Shown: piece after piece, positions 16,669 to 25,211 of the stretch
How positions within the stretch are numbered: position 1 is the stretch's first letter
How the letters are laid out: every line of letters starts with the position of its first letter
DNA from: Ruoffia tabacinasalis
GTDB taxonomy: Bacteria; Bacillota; Bacilli; Lactobacillales; Aerococcaceae
DNA: 64,000 nucleotides
Direction of reading: 5' to 3'
Assembly: GCF_042652985.1 (NCBI RefSeq)
Contig: NZ_JBHSHQ010000027.1
Span: 62,001-126,000 of the forward strand
Translations under genes and position numbers: made by a program
Notes under the pieces: generated by a model
The model's database searches: none
Seen by the model: the letters and a program-made list of their open reading frames with translations, nothing else
Told to the model about the DNA's origin: nothing

Positions 16669-18927
16669 TTAATTTCTTAACGGTTTACGCGTTTGTAACA
16701 TATGCGAAATTCGTTCGAATGTTTTTTGATTTTTACTTAATTTTAGGAAATGTTGTTTCTCAAGATGTTGTAACCATTCTTGATTAACATAGGTTCCTTC
16801 TGGGAGCTCTCCACCTGTCATTACATCTGCAATCGCAAGTCCTAACTCCATGTCATAATCACTAATAAAGTGTCCTAGGCGCATTGAATCTAATTGCCCT
16901 TCGACCACTGCTTTAAAGTTTGTTCCTAAGGCTGGGAAGTTAACTTTTGTTCTTTGAATGTAATTTACTTTAGTTAAATAAGTTAATTTCTCAATGGCTA
17001 CGTCCACAACTTTATCCGCATTCATAATAATGTCATCTGAACCTCTTAAGTAATATTTACGACGGGCTTCATAAGCACTCATTGAAACATCTCCAGAAGC
17101 GACTCGTGTTATGACGGCACCTAAAGTTTTCATCTTACTTGCTTTTTGCTCGTCACGAGTCATGACACGCTCTGTTAATTCAGCTAGGCCGCCACCACCA
17201 GGAATAAGTCCTACACCGACTTCAACTAAACCGATATAGCTTTCTGCCGCTGCTACAACATAAGGAGAGGCTAAGATTAATTCAGCTCCACCACCTAAAG
17301 AGCGTCCTCTAACCGCTGTCACAATCGGTTTACTACTGTAGCGAACACGGTTCACTGCTTCATGTAACTCACTTAATGTTTTACCTAGTAAGGTATCGAC
17401 TTCTTCGAGTTCGATGGCTTTCTTCATCATATTCAAGTTAGCTCCTGGACAAAAATGTGGTCCATCTGAATAAATAACCATTCCTGAATAATGACCTGAC
17501 TCTAATTCGTCTACAGCTTTGATCAGCCCTTTTGTTAGACCTTCATCAATCGTATTGTTTGGTGTATGGAATTTGAATAGTAATTGATCCGTATTTATGA
17601 CACTTAATGTTGTATTGTCATCTTTCCAAATTTCTTTCTCTACACGTTCTTCAATTGGCGTAATATTCTCAAGAACATCGCCTTCTTTATAGAAGCTTTC
17701 TGTTCTATTTGCTACCCATTCAGGTAATTCCCCTACTTCTGCTTGGATTCTTTCTTTCACACGGTCAAAGCCCATTAAATCCCACAGTTGGAAAGGTCCG
17801 ACTTTCCAGTTAAAGCCCCAAACCATTGCACGATCAATGTCTTTATAATCTTTTGCCGCTTTAGGAACATTATTTGCCGCATAGAAAAATGTGCTTCTCA
17901 AAGTTTCCCATAAGAATTTACCTGCTTTGTCTTCTGCTTTAAAGATTACATCTAAGTTTTCTTTTAAGTCACGTCCAAATTGAGATAATATTTCTAATTG
18001 TGGTTTGCCTGGCTCGACGTATTCCATAGTTTCGGGATCTAATACTAAGCGTTTACGCCCTTCTTTTTTGTAGAATCCGTAACCTGCTTTATTACCTAAA
18101 GCTCCTTTTTCTAAAAGTTTTGGTAAAAGCGATGAGTTGTTGAAGTAAGGTTGCTCACTAGGATCTTTCATTAATCCGCCTACAACAAAGGCAGCAATAT
18201 CATTTCCGACTAAGTCTGATAAACCATATGTTCCTGTTCGAGGTCTTCCAATTGCTTTCCCTGTTAAAGCATCCACTTCAACAATTGATAAGCCGTCACG
18301 CTCTGCACGGAACATAATGTCTGCCATCGCATGTGTTCCTGTTCTATTGGCGATAAAGGCTGGGACATCATTAGCAATCACAACACCCTTTCCTAAGACA
18401 TCTTCTGAGAATTGTTTAACTACTTCTACCGTTTCTTCAGATGTATTCTTCGTTGGAATAATTTCTAATAATTTCATATAACGCGGTGGATTGAAGAAAT
18501 GCATCCCTAAGAAACGTTCTTGTTCGCCGCTTTCAAACACTTTAGCAATTGTTTCAATTGGGATTCCAGATGTATTTGTTGCTAGAATTGCTTCTTCTTT
18601 AGCGACCTGTTTAATCTTTGTCCAAATATCGTGCTTAATCTTAATATCTTCTTTAACTGCTTCAATAAAAATATCTGAATCTGATGGTTCAACTAAATCC
18701 TCAGAAAAATTCCCATAAGTTAAGTTCCCTTCGAAATTCAAATCATATAACATCGATTTCTTTTTGTTTGTAATTCTGTCATAACCCGCTTTAGATAGTT
18801 TATTACGATCTTCTTCGTCAATTACAACGTCTAACAATTGCACTTTAATCCCTGCATTTACAAGTAGGGCTGCAATTTGACTTCCCATGACACCTGCACC
18901 TAATACGGTTGCTTTTCTAATTGTCAT
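16669..18927 (-). CDS. fadB: Bifunctional 3-hydroxyacyl-CoA dehydrogenase / enoyl-CoA hydratase
   Basis: The 752-residue protein has the dehydrogenase first and the crotonase domain last, the order of Gram-positive FadB/FadN and opposite to E. coli FadB. An NAD-binding GAGVMGSQIA starts at residue 9; HFFNPPRYMKLLEIIP and the C-terminal HCDH domain follow; the hydratase-like part begins near residue 425, with GPHFCPGANLNMM and GRSLGGGAELILASPYVV. GGAGGG lies 7 nt before the ATG. It is separated from fadD upstream by 90 nt containing a stable hairpin. Confidence 0.92.
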   Translation of the reverse strand: MTIRKATVLGAGVMGSQIAALLVNAGIKVQLLDVVIDEEDRNKLSKAGYDRITNKKKSMLYDLNFEGNLTYGNFSEDLVEPSDSDIFIEAVKEDIKIKHDIWTKIKQVAKEEAILATNTSGIPIETIAKVFESGEQERFLGMHFFNPPRYMKLLEIIPTKNTSEETVEVVKQFSEDVLGKGVVIANDVPAFIANRTGTHAMADIMFRAERDGLSIVEVDALTGKAIGRPRTGTYGLSDLVGNDIAAFVVGGLMKDPSEQPYFNNSSLLPKLLEKGALGNKAGYGFYKKEGRKRLVLDPETMEYVEPGKPQLEILSQFGRDLKENLDVIFKAEDKAGKFLWETLRSTFFYAANNVPKAAKDYKDIDRAMVWGFNWKVGPFQLWDLMGFDRVKERIQAEVGELPEWVANRTESFYKEGDVLENITPIEERVEKEIWKDDNTTLSVINTDQLLFKFHTPNNTIDEGLTKGLIKAVDELESGHYSGMVIYSDGPHFCPGANLNMMKKAIELEEVDTLLGKTLSELHEAVNRVRYSSKPIVTAVRGRSLGGGAELILASPYVVAAAESYIGLVEVGVGLIPGGGGLAELTERVMTRDEQKASKMKTLGAVITRVASGDVSMSAYEARRKYYLRGSDDIIMNADKVVDVAIEKLTYLTKVNYIQRTKVNFPALGTNFKAVVEGQLDSMRLGHFISDYDMELGLAIADVMTGGELPEGTYVNQEWLQHLEKQHFLKLSKNQKTFERISHMLQTRKPLRN

Positions 18928-18971
18928 TGTTATTTCCCTCCAAAATATATCGTTTTACTTTAACAGTGACT

Positions 18972-19003
18972 CAGCCATTTCCAAATTTGTTTGGAAATGA
19001 CTG
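18972..19003 (-). other. Intercistronic hairpin between fadD and fadB
   Basis: CAGCCATTTCCAAA (18972-18985) pairs with TTTGGAAATGACTG (18990-19003) over 14 bp with one G-U, and an outer GTGAC-type stem extends it. No U-tract follows on the minus strand, so it is more likely an mRNA processing or stability element than a terminator. Confidence 0.6.
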
Positions 19004-19017
19004 TCACTTGATAAATA

Positions 19018-20223
19018 TTAGTTAAATGCTGATTGTCCAGTCATTGCTCGTCCAATTACTAAGGCATTAATTTCGTGTGTACCCTCATATGTATAAACAG
19101 CTTCTGCATCAGAGAAGAATCTTGCGATATCGTAATCGACAACAATTCCGTTCCCCCCACAAATTCCTCGACCCATTGCTACAGTCTCACGTAAGCGAAG
19201 AGCATTAATCATCTTACCTACTGAAGTAACGATTTCGTTGTAGTCACCATTCTCTTGTTGGCGAGCAATTTGTGAACAAAGGGCCATGGCAGATGTTACG
19301 TTTGCTTGCATCATCGCTAATTTCTCTTGAACTAATTGGTAATTTGAGATGTCTTTTCCAAATTGTTTACGTTCAGTTACATATTTAAGGGTTGCTTGAA
19401 GTGCTCCTGCCATCGCTCCTGTTGCCATGAAAGCTACGCCTGCACGAGTTGAGTAAAGAACTTTAGCAATATCTTTGAAACTATTGATGTTTTGTAGGCG
19501 ATCACTTTCATCTACTACGACATCTTTTAAGTGAATATTTGCGTTTGGTACAATACGAAGTGCAATTTTATTTTCAATAATGTCAATGTCTAATCCTTCT
19601 TGACCTGCTTTGACGATAAAGCATTTTGGTTTGTTTGTTTCTTCGTCTCTTGCATAAACTGGAATCAAGTCAGCGACTGATGCGCCACCAATCCAACGTT
19701 TAGCTCCATTAAGAATCCATTTGTCACCTTCACGACGTGCTGTCGTATCTAAGCCCCAAGCAACGTCAGATCCATGATCAGGTTCTGTTAAAGCGAAGCA
19801 AGTACGTAATTCATGACTCGCTAATTTAGGGACATATTTTTGAACTTGTTCTGGACTACCTCCAAATAAGAATGAATTAAACCCTAAGCCCGAGTGAACT
19901 CCAATTAAAGTATTTAATGATACGTCAAATCTCGACATAGTAAAGGCGAAGAAAAATTGGAATAATTGACTCGTTTGTTTCTTACCTTCTCGCCCTTCGA
20001 ATAATAAAGGGTTTGTATAGTATCCTAATTTACCGATATCTTCAAAAAATCCTTTTGGCACTTCTGCATCAACCCAAGCTTGATTAACTACGGGACGATA
20101 CTTTGTTTCTAGCAGCTCCACTAATTGTCTTAAAAACTCAACTTCTCCATCTGTTAAACCTTCGCTAATGTTTAAAATATCCTCAGGGAATAATTGTTTT
20201 AATACTTCTTTTCTGTTGTCCAT
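19018..20223 (-). CDS. Acyl-CoA dehydrogenase (FadD of the S. aureus nomenclature)
   Basis: A flavoenzyme for the first oxidation of beta-oxidation, giving electrons to ETF. The 401 residues include CFALTEPDHGSDVAW (FAD/substrate loop), KRWIGGASVADLIPVYARD, RKQFGKDISNYQLVQEKLA and the C-terminal AVYTYEGTHEINALVIGRAMTG, whose Glu in YEGT is the catalytic base position as in glutaryl-CoA dehydrogenase-like members. The second ATG is the start: GGAGG is only 3 nt before the first ATG but 9 nt before the second. No electron-transfer flavoprotein genes are in the window. A perfect cre site lies about 50 nt upstream. Confidence 0.9.
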   Translation of the reverse strand: MDNRKEVLKQLFPEDILNISEGLTDGEVEFLRQLVELLETKYRPVVNQAWVDAEVPKGFFEDIGKLGYYTNPLLFEGREGKKQTSQLFQFFFAFTMSRFDVSLNTLIGVHSGLGFNSFLFGGSPEQVQKYVPKLASHELRTCFALTEPDHGSDVAWGLDTTARREGDKWILNGAKRWIGGASVADLIPVYARDEETNKPKCFIVKAGQEGLDIDIIENKIALRIVPNANIHLKDVVVDESDRLQNINSFKDIAKVLYSTRAGVAFMATGAMAGALQATLKYVTERKQFGKDISNYQLVQEKLAMMQANVTSAMALCSQIARQQENGDYNEIVTSVGKMINALRLRETVAMGRGICGGNGIVVDYDIARFFSDAEAVYTYEGTHEINALVIGRAMTGQSAFN

Positions 20224-20273
20224 TTTCATTTGCCTCCTAAAATTTTCAATAACATGTATTACTTACACAAAAA

Positions 20274-20287
20274 TGATAACGTTTACA
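20274..20287. promoter_or_regulatory. Catabolite-response element (CcpA site) upstream of fadD
   Basis: On the minus strand TGTAAACGTTATCA matches the cre consensus TGWAANCGNTNWCA at every defined position. It lies just downstream of the predicted -10, a position typical of CcpA repression by blocking RNA polymerase. Confidence 0.82.
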
Positions 20288-20293
20288 ATTAAT

Positions 20294-20322
20294 ATAATAC
20301 GCTGTTAACTGGACCTCGTGAA
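20294..20322 (-). promoter_or_regulatory. Possible promoter of fadD-fadB-fadA
   Basis: Minus-strand TTCACG (plus 20317-20322) and TATTAT (plus 20294-20299) with a 17-bp spacer. The -35 is weak (4 of 6). Confidence 0.45.
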
Positions 20323-20501
20323 ATAACGGAGCCTTATCTTATACATTAGAATGCTTAATAAAGAGGCGTATTATTATTTTTGCTCATTTAAACGGTTGAG
20401 TTATTAGCACAACTAATAACTTTCATAAGAACTACATGGGTAAACAGCTGTCCTGAGCGGAAGTTTATCATTGTGTATTATGTAAACTTAATAGACAGCA
20501 T

Positions 20502-20530
20502 AAAAAATCCCGACTATTCAGCCGGGACTT
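20502..20530 (-). terminator. Terminator after the acyl-CoA ligase gene
   Basis: TCCCGACT (20508-20515) pairs with AGCCGGGA (20520-20527), one G-U, followed by six T on the minus strand. It makes fadE a separate transcription unit. Confidence 0.85.
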
Positions 20531-20535
20531 CAACC

Positions 20536-22071
20536 TTAAATATTCAATTCATCAGTTATTGTTGATTTTGCATAGTCATTCATCATCTTCCCTAGTTCTA
20601 GACGATCTGGCTTTCCAACAGAGTTTACTGGAATTTCATCAATCTCTAAGTATAGTTTTGGTACTTTATAACCTGCAAGGTTTTTCAAGCAGTATTCATC
20701 TAAGACTTCTCTGTAATTATCTGAACCGAGGGCTTCTTTATTCAGCATGATAGCCGCAGATACAGATTCACCAAATTTAGGATGTTCATATCCTAAGACA
20801 ATTGCCGAGCGAATTAGAGGATGTTGACTTAGAATCGCTTCGACTTCTGATGGCAACACGTTTTCTCCACCTGTAATAATTAATTCTTTCAGGCGGTTAA
20901 CTATAGTAATCTCACCTAATTCATTAATAAAGCCCATGTCTCCTGTTCTAAAGAAGCCATCATGGAAGGCTTTTTCATTTTCTTCTGGTAATTTCCAGTA
21001 GCCTGGTGTGACATTTTTACCTTTAACGAGTATTTCTCCGATGTCTCCCACTGGAACTTCTTCTAAATCTTCATTAACAATTTTCGCTTCAACAAACATC
21101 AGCGCTTGTCCAATTGATTGTGGATTGTTCACTGCATATTCGTATTTATTAAAGGTTAATAATGGTGCTTCAGTTAAACCATAGGCATTAATAATAATTT
21201 TACCCATTTGTTGGAACACTTTTTGAACTGCTGGTAAAGGAGGTGAACCCCCAGAAACAAGTAGTTCAATATTCATAACATTCTCAGGTTTAAATTCCGG
21301 ATGGGCGACAATGGCATAGTACATCGTTGGGATTAAAACTAGAACAGTCGGTTCATACTTCACGATCCAATCATTAATGGTTTCATGATTGAAGTATCTT
21401 TCTAATACGATTGTTCCTCCAACCATTAACATCGGAATGACAATATCAATAAAACCTAAGATATGGAACATAGGCGCACTCGCAATTGTTTTCCAATCAC
21501 TCGTCATATTCCAAGATAAGTTTTGATTAAAGCCATTATTTAAGTAACTTTCATGCGTGTGTATAACACCTTTCGGTCTACCCGTTGATCCACTCGTATA
21601 AATTAACATGGCGATGTCTTGTAAGTCTAAATTAACACTTTCAAAAGGTGTATAATTCTCAAGATTCACGATTTCATTATATTCTGGTCCATCTACATTA
21701 TATTTAATAAACTCTTGCGGAACTTCGGTGAGTCGTTCAAGATGGTTAGTTGCGTAAACGATATATTCTAAACCAGCATCTTTAACTACTTTACCAATTT
21801 CGATTGGCTTTAATCTCCAATTAAGCGGAACAAAAACAGCCCCAATTTTTATAGCAGCCAACAGAAAATCAATAATGGCAATATCATTTGGGACAAAGGT
21901 ACCGATTCGGTCTCCTCGTTTAATTCCTTCATTCTCCACTAAATGTCGTGCTAACATTTCAGCACGTTGATTTAGTTGTTCATAAGTAAATTCCGTTTGT
22001 TTAATAGGGTCAATTACAGCCACCTTGTCAGGTGTGTCTACCGCACGCGTTTTTATCCAATCCAAATTCAT
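20536..22071 (-). CDS. Long-chain acyl-CoA synthetase-like AMP-forming ligase (FadE of the S. aureus nomenclature)
   Basis: Activates a fatty acid to acyl-CoA with ATP. It is an ANL-superfamily enzyme of 511 residues, with the P-loop-like YTSGSTGRPKGVIHTH, NAYGLTE, GFFRTGDMG, IVNRLKELIITGGENVLPSEVE and the C-terminal GKPDRLEL. Chain-length preference cannot be read. A longer frame begins 42 nt upstream, but AAGGAG lies just before ATG15 (MNLDWIK), which is the start. The upstream ATG falls inside the cre site at 22099-22112. Confidence 0.88.
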   Translation of the reverse strand: MNLDWIKTRAVDTPDKVAVIDPIKQTEFTYEQLNQRAEMLARHLVENEGIKRGDRIGTFVPNDIAIIDFLLAAIKIGAVFVPLNWRLKPIEIGKVVKDAGLEYIVYATNHLERLTEVPQEFIKYNVDGPEYNEIVNLENYTPFESVNLDLQDIAMLIYTSGSTGRPKGVIHTHESYLNNGFNQNLSWNMTSDWKTIASAPMFHILGFIDIVIPMLMVGGTIVLERYFNHETINDWIVKYEPTVLVLIPTMYYAIVAHPEFKPENVMNIELLVSGGSPPLPAVQKVFQQMGKIIINAYGLTEAPLLTFNKYEYAVNNPQSIGQALMFVEAKIVNEDLEEVPVGDIGEILVKGKNVTPGYWKLPEENEKAFHDGFFRTGDMGFINELGEITIVNRLKELIITGGENVLPSEVEAILSQHPLIRSAIVLGYEHPKFGESVSAAIMLNKEALGSDNYREVLDEYCLKNLAGYKVPKLYLEIDEIPVNSVGKPDRLELGKMMNDYAKSTITDELNI

Positions 22072-22098
22072 TGTCTTATTCTCCTTAGACTTTAAATT

Positions 22099-22112
22099 TG
22101 TAAACGCTATCA
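22099..22112. promoter_or_regulatory. Catabolite-response element (CcpA site) upstream of the acyl-CoA ligase
   Basis: Plus-strand TGTAAACGCTATCA is a perfect match to TGWAANCGNTNWCA. It lies 28 nt before the start codon and downstream of a predicted promoter, so CcpA binding would block elongation. Confidence 0.82.
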
Positions 22113-22127
22113 TTTTTTGTTACCTTC

Positions 22128-22155
22128 ATTCTACTAAAGATAATCGATTTGTCTA
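22128..22155 (-). promoter_or_regulatory. Possible promoter of the acyl-CoA ligase gene
   Basis: Minus-strand TAGACA (plus 22150-22155) and TAGAAT (plus 22128-22133), 16 bp apart, each one mismatch from consensus. The cre site follows downstream. Confidence 0.5.
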
Positions 22156-22265
22156 GTGTTTTATTGCTTATTATAAATTTTTATATGTATTTAACTCGTA
22201 AATTTAACAGTTTAATCCTTTAGAAATCCTTTCATATCAATCTTCAAATATATAAATTTCAAAAT

Positions 22266-22305
22266 TAAAAAAACAAAAAAACCGACTACCCAAAATGGAT
22301 AATCG
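22266..22305 (-). terminator. Terminator after ftsH
   Basis: CGACTACCCA (22283-22292) pairs with TGGATAATCG (22296-22305), with two G-U pairs, followed by TTTTTTTTGTTTTTTT on the minus strand. Confidence 0.88.
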
Positions 22306-22319
22306 ATTTCTTTCGCTAA

Positions 22320-24446
22320 TTATAAATCTCTGTCTTGATTAATGTGAGAATTTCTTTCTTCTGTATCGTCTGAAGGTGCTAAATCATCTGGTTCAACATA
22401 AGTTGTCTCTTCTTTTGCACGATCATAAGTTTCAGAATGATCTTCATCATCTTTTGCTTTTTCTTTCGCATCTTTGAAGCTGTCAGGTTCATCTGGTAAT
22501 TCAGATTTATCATTTGAATCTGTATCTTCAGGCGCAGGCATTTCTCCTGTTTCGAATAAAGATTTGATAGCTTTTTGATCTAATGTTTCGATTTCTAATA
22601 ACTTTTCAGCTATAGTATTTAACTGTTCACGGTGTTCATTAATAATATTATGTGCATCAGTTAAAGCTTTGTCTGTAATACGACGAATTTCTGAGTCGAT
22701 TTCATAAGCAATTTGTTCAGAATATGTCACGCTTTGACCATATTGACGGCCAGCAAAAGGTTTTTGATTCCCCTCATATTGAACAGTTCCTAATTTTTCA
22801 GACATACCATATTCTGTAATCATTGAACGAACAATTTGAGTTGCTTGTTGGAAGTCATTACTTGCCCCAGTTGATTGGTGATTAAACACAATCTCTTCAG
22901 CAGCACGTCCACCTAATAAACCAACAACTTGTTCGTATAATTCTTTCTCGGTAATGATATATTGATCTTCTTTAGGAAGCATAATCGCATATCCACCTGC
23001 ACGTCCACGAGGAACAATCGTTACTTTATGAACGACACGCGCATCACTTAATACCATACCAACAATTGTATGTCCTGCTTCGTGATAAGCAACCGTTTCG
23101 CGTTGTTTCACTGACATTTCACGGTTTGTTTTAGCTGGTCCAGCAATTACACGGTCATGTGCTTCATCAATATCTTCCGCATGGATAGATGTATGATCGA
23201 CACGAGCCGCAATTAAAGCCGCTTCGTTTAGTAAGTTTTCTAAATCCGCACCAGAAAAACCTGGTGTTTGTTGTGCAATCACTTTTAAATCGACATCATT
23301 GGCTAATTGCTTGTTACGTGAGTGAACTAATAAGATTTCTTCACGCCCTTTAACATCAGGGTTACCAACAAGAATTTGTCTATCAAAACGACCCGGACGC
23401 AGTAAAGCTGGGTCTAAAACATCAGAACGGTTTGTTGCAGCCATAACGATAATACCTTCATTACCTTCGAAACCATCCATCTCAACAAGTAATTGGTTAA
23501 GTGTTTGTTCACGTTCATCGTGTCCTCCACCCATACCAGCTCCACGTTGACGACCTACGGCATCAATCTCATCAATGAAGATAATCGATGGTGCATTTTT
23601 CTTAGCATTTTCGAATAAATCTCTTACACGACTCGCCCCAACACCGACAAACATCTCAACGAATTCAGAACCTGAGATACTGTAGAATGGAACGCCCGCT
23701 TCTCCCGCAACAGCTTTAGCTAGTAACGTTTTACCAGTACCTGGAGGCCCTTCTAAAAGAACACCCGCTGGTATACGCGCACCTAACTTTGTAAAGCGAT
23801 CTGGATCTTTTAAGAATTCAACCACTTCAACTAATTCTTGTTTCTCTTCTTCTGCACCTGCAACATCAGAGAAGCGTACTTTGACTTTTTGTTTTGAAAC
23901 GTCTTTTGATTTAGACTTTCCAAAGTTCATCACGCCTTTTCCGCCGCCAGAACCTTGTTGAGTCATTGAATAGATTAAGAAAAATGTCGGGATTAATAAG
24001 ATTAAGAATGGTAAGAAACTTAACCATAATCCTGCACTTGATTCCGGAATTGTTTGAATTGTAGTATCATTTTCTAAAGCAACATCCGTCACCATGTTCA
24101 ACGTTGCGTCATTACCTAAAATAGTTGTTTCAAATAAACTAACTTCGTTAGATCCTTGAATAACTTGTAAAAAGTTATCTTCTTCCTGCTCCACAGTTTC
24201 ATTAGGTGTTCGGTATTCCCCACGAACTGAATAAGCCCCAGATCCAATTTGAATTTCGAAAGTTTCAATGTTCCCACTTTCTAATTCACTCATAAATTCA
24301 GACGATGATATCTCTTCAGTTTGCCCAGCATAACCTAGGTTACCTGAGAATACTTGAAACATACCAATAATCGCTAAAAATATTAGGATGTAGGGTAAAG
24401 TTCCCCGAAAGAAATTACGATTCGGGTTTGGATTTCGATTATTCAT
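22320..24446 (-). CDS. ftsH: ATP-dependent zinc metalloprotease FtsH
   Basis: A membrane-bound AAA+ protease for misfolded membrane proteins and regulators. Two membrane segments (about 15-34 and 140-161) flank an extracellular domain. Walker A is GPPGTGKT (233-240), Walker B IIFIDEIDAV (288-297) and the zinc-binding HEAGH lies at 455-459. The C-terminal 80 residues are acidic and low in complexity. The start has AAGGAGG 8-9 nt upstream. It follows hpt by about 100 nt and ends in a strong terminator. The usual downstream neighbour hslO is displaced by the fad locus. Confidence 0.97.
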   Translation of the reverse strand: MNNRNPNPNRNFFRGTLPYILIFLAIIGMFQVFSGNLGYAGQTEEISSSEFMSELESGNIETFEIQIGSGAYSVRGEYRTPNETVEQEEDNFLQVIQGSNEVSLFETTILGNDATLNMVTDVALENDTTIQTIPESSAGLWLSFLPFLILLIPTFFLIYSMTQQGSGGGKGVMNFGKSKSKDVSKQKVKVRFSDVAGAEEEKQELVEVVEFLKDPDRFTKLGARIPAGVLLEGPPGTGKTLLAKAVAGEAGVPFYSISGSEFVEMFVGVGASRVRDLFENAKKNAPSIIFIDEIDAVGRQRGAGMGGGHDEREQTLNQLLVEMDGFEGNEGIIVMAATNRSDVLDPALLRPGRFDRQILVGNPDVKGREEILLVHSRNKQLANDVDLKVIAQQTPGFSGADLENLLNEAALIAARVDHTSIHAEDIDEAHDRVIAGPAKTNREMSVKQRETVAYHEAGHTIVGMVLSDARVVHKVTIVPRGRAGGYAIMLPKEDQYIITEKELYEQVVGLLGGRAAEEIVFNHQSTGASNDFQQATQIVRSMITEYGMSEKLGTVQYEGNQKPFAGRQYGQSVTYSEQIAYEIDSEIRRITDKALTDAHNIINEHREQLNTIAEKLLEIETLDQKAIKSLFETGEMPAPEDTDSNDKSELPDEPDSFKDAKEKAKDDEDHSETYDRAKEETTYVEPDDLAPSDDTEERNSHINQDRDL

Positions 24447-24548
24447 TTATCTATCTCCTCCTTGCATACATATTATTATGTATCTTAGTTATAATAGCAT
24501 AATTGAGCGGATTTACACTACAATATTGCTTTTTCATTGAATTTAAAA

Positions 24549-25091
24549 TTATTGATAAATCTCAGGTTTTAGTACACCAATGTATGGTAAGTTACGATAT
24601 TTTTGTTCAAAGTCAAGACCGTACCCAACAACGAATTCGTCTGGTACTTCTAAGCCTACGTAATCTGGAATAATATCTTTCACAACACGACGCGCTGGTT
24701 TATCTAATAACGTACATACTTGCACAGATGCAGCTTTACGGTATTTGAATAAATCAACTAAGTACTTCAATGTACGACCTGTGTCGATAATGTCTTCCAC
24801 GACTAGAACGTGACGTCCTTCTAGATGTGTGTCTAAATCTTTAATGATTTTTACTTCTCCAGAAGATTCAAATGCATCACCATAACTAGATACATCCATG
24901 AAATCAATCTCTAAATAGACATCCATTGCTCGAACAATATCTGCCATAAAAATTGAAGCCCCACGTAGTATTCCAACAACTACTACCTCTTTGTCTTTAT
25001 ATTCTTTCGTTAACTGTTCACCTAAGCGATTCACAGCTTCTTGAATCTCCTCGCGGGTTACTAATACTTCTTTTATGTCTTGTTCTAACAT
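24549..25091 (-). CDS. hpt: Hypoxanthine phosphoribosyltransferase
   Basis: Purine salvage: converts hypoxanthine or guanine with PRPP to IMP or GMP. At 180 residues it is standard length; the PRPP-binding motif is VLVVEDIIDTGRTL (about 94-107), preceded by the flexible-loop SYGDAFESSG segment. It sits between tilS and ftsH, the conserved Firmicute order. RBS AGGAGA. Confidence 0.96.
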   Translation of the reverse strand: MLEQDIKEVLVTREEIQEAVNRLGEQLTKEYKDKEVVVVGILRGASIFMADIVRAMDVYLEIDFMDVSSYGDAFESSGEVKIIKDLDTHLEGRHVLVVEDIIDTGRTLKYLVDLFKYRKAASVQVCTLLDKPARRVVKDIIPDYVGLEVPDEFVVGYGLDFEQKYRNLPYIGVLKPEIYQ

Positions 25092-25211
25092 TTAGTTTCT
25101 CCTTTATTTTGTATTATCATATATTCTTAACGCCAATTCTCATTCTTTTACGTTTAAATAAAAGCGAAAGCGTCATTTTATTGATGTTATGAAGTAAATG
25201 TTACCATATTA

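Larger units (their letters stand above)
20224..20535. other. Intergenic region between fadE-like and fadD-like genes
   Basis: It contains the cre site 20274-20287, a possible promoter 20294-20322 and the terminator 20502-20530. The stretch 20323-20500 holds no ORF with a ribosome-binding site and no other structure I can name. Confidence 0.6.
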
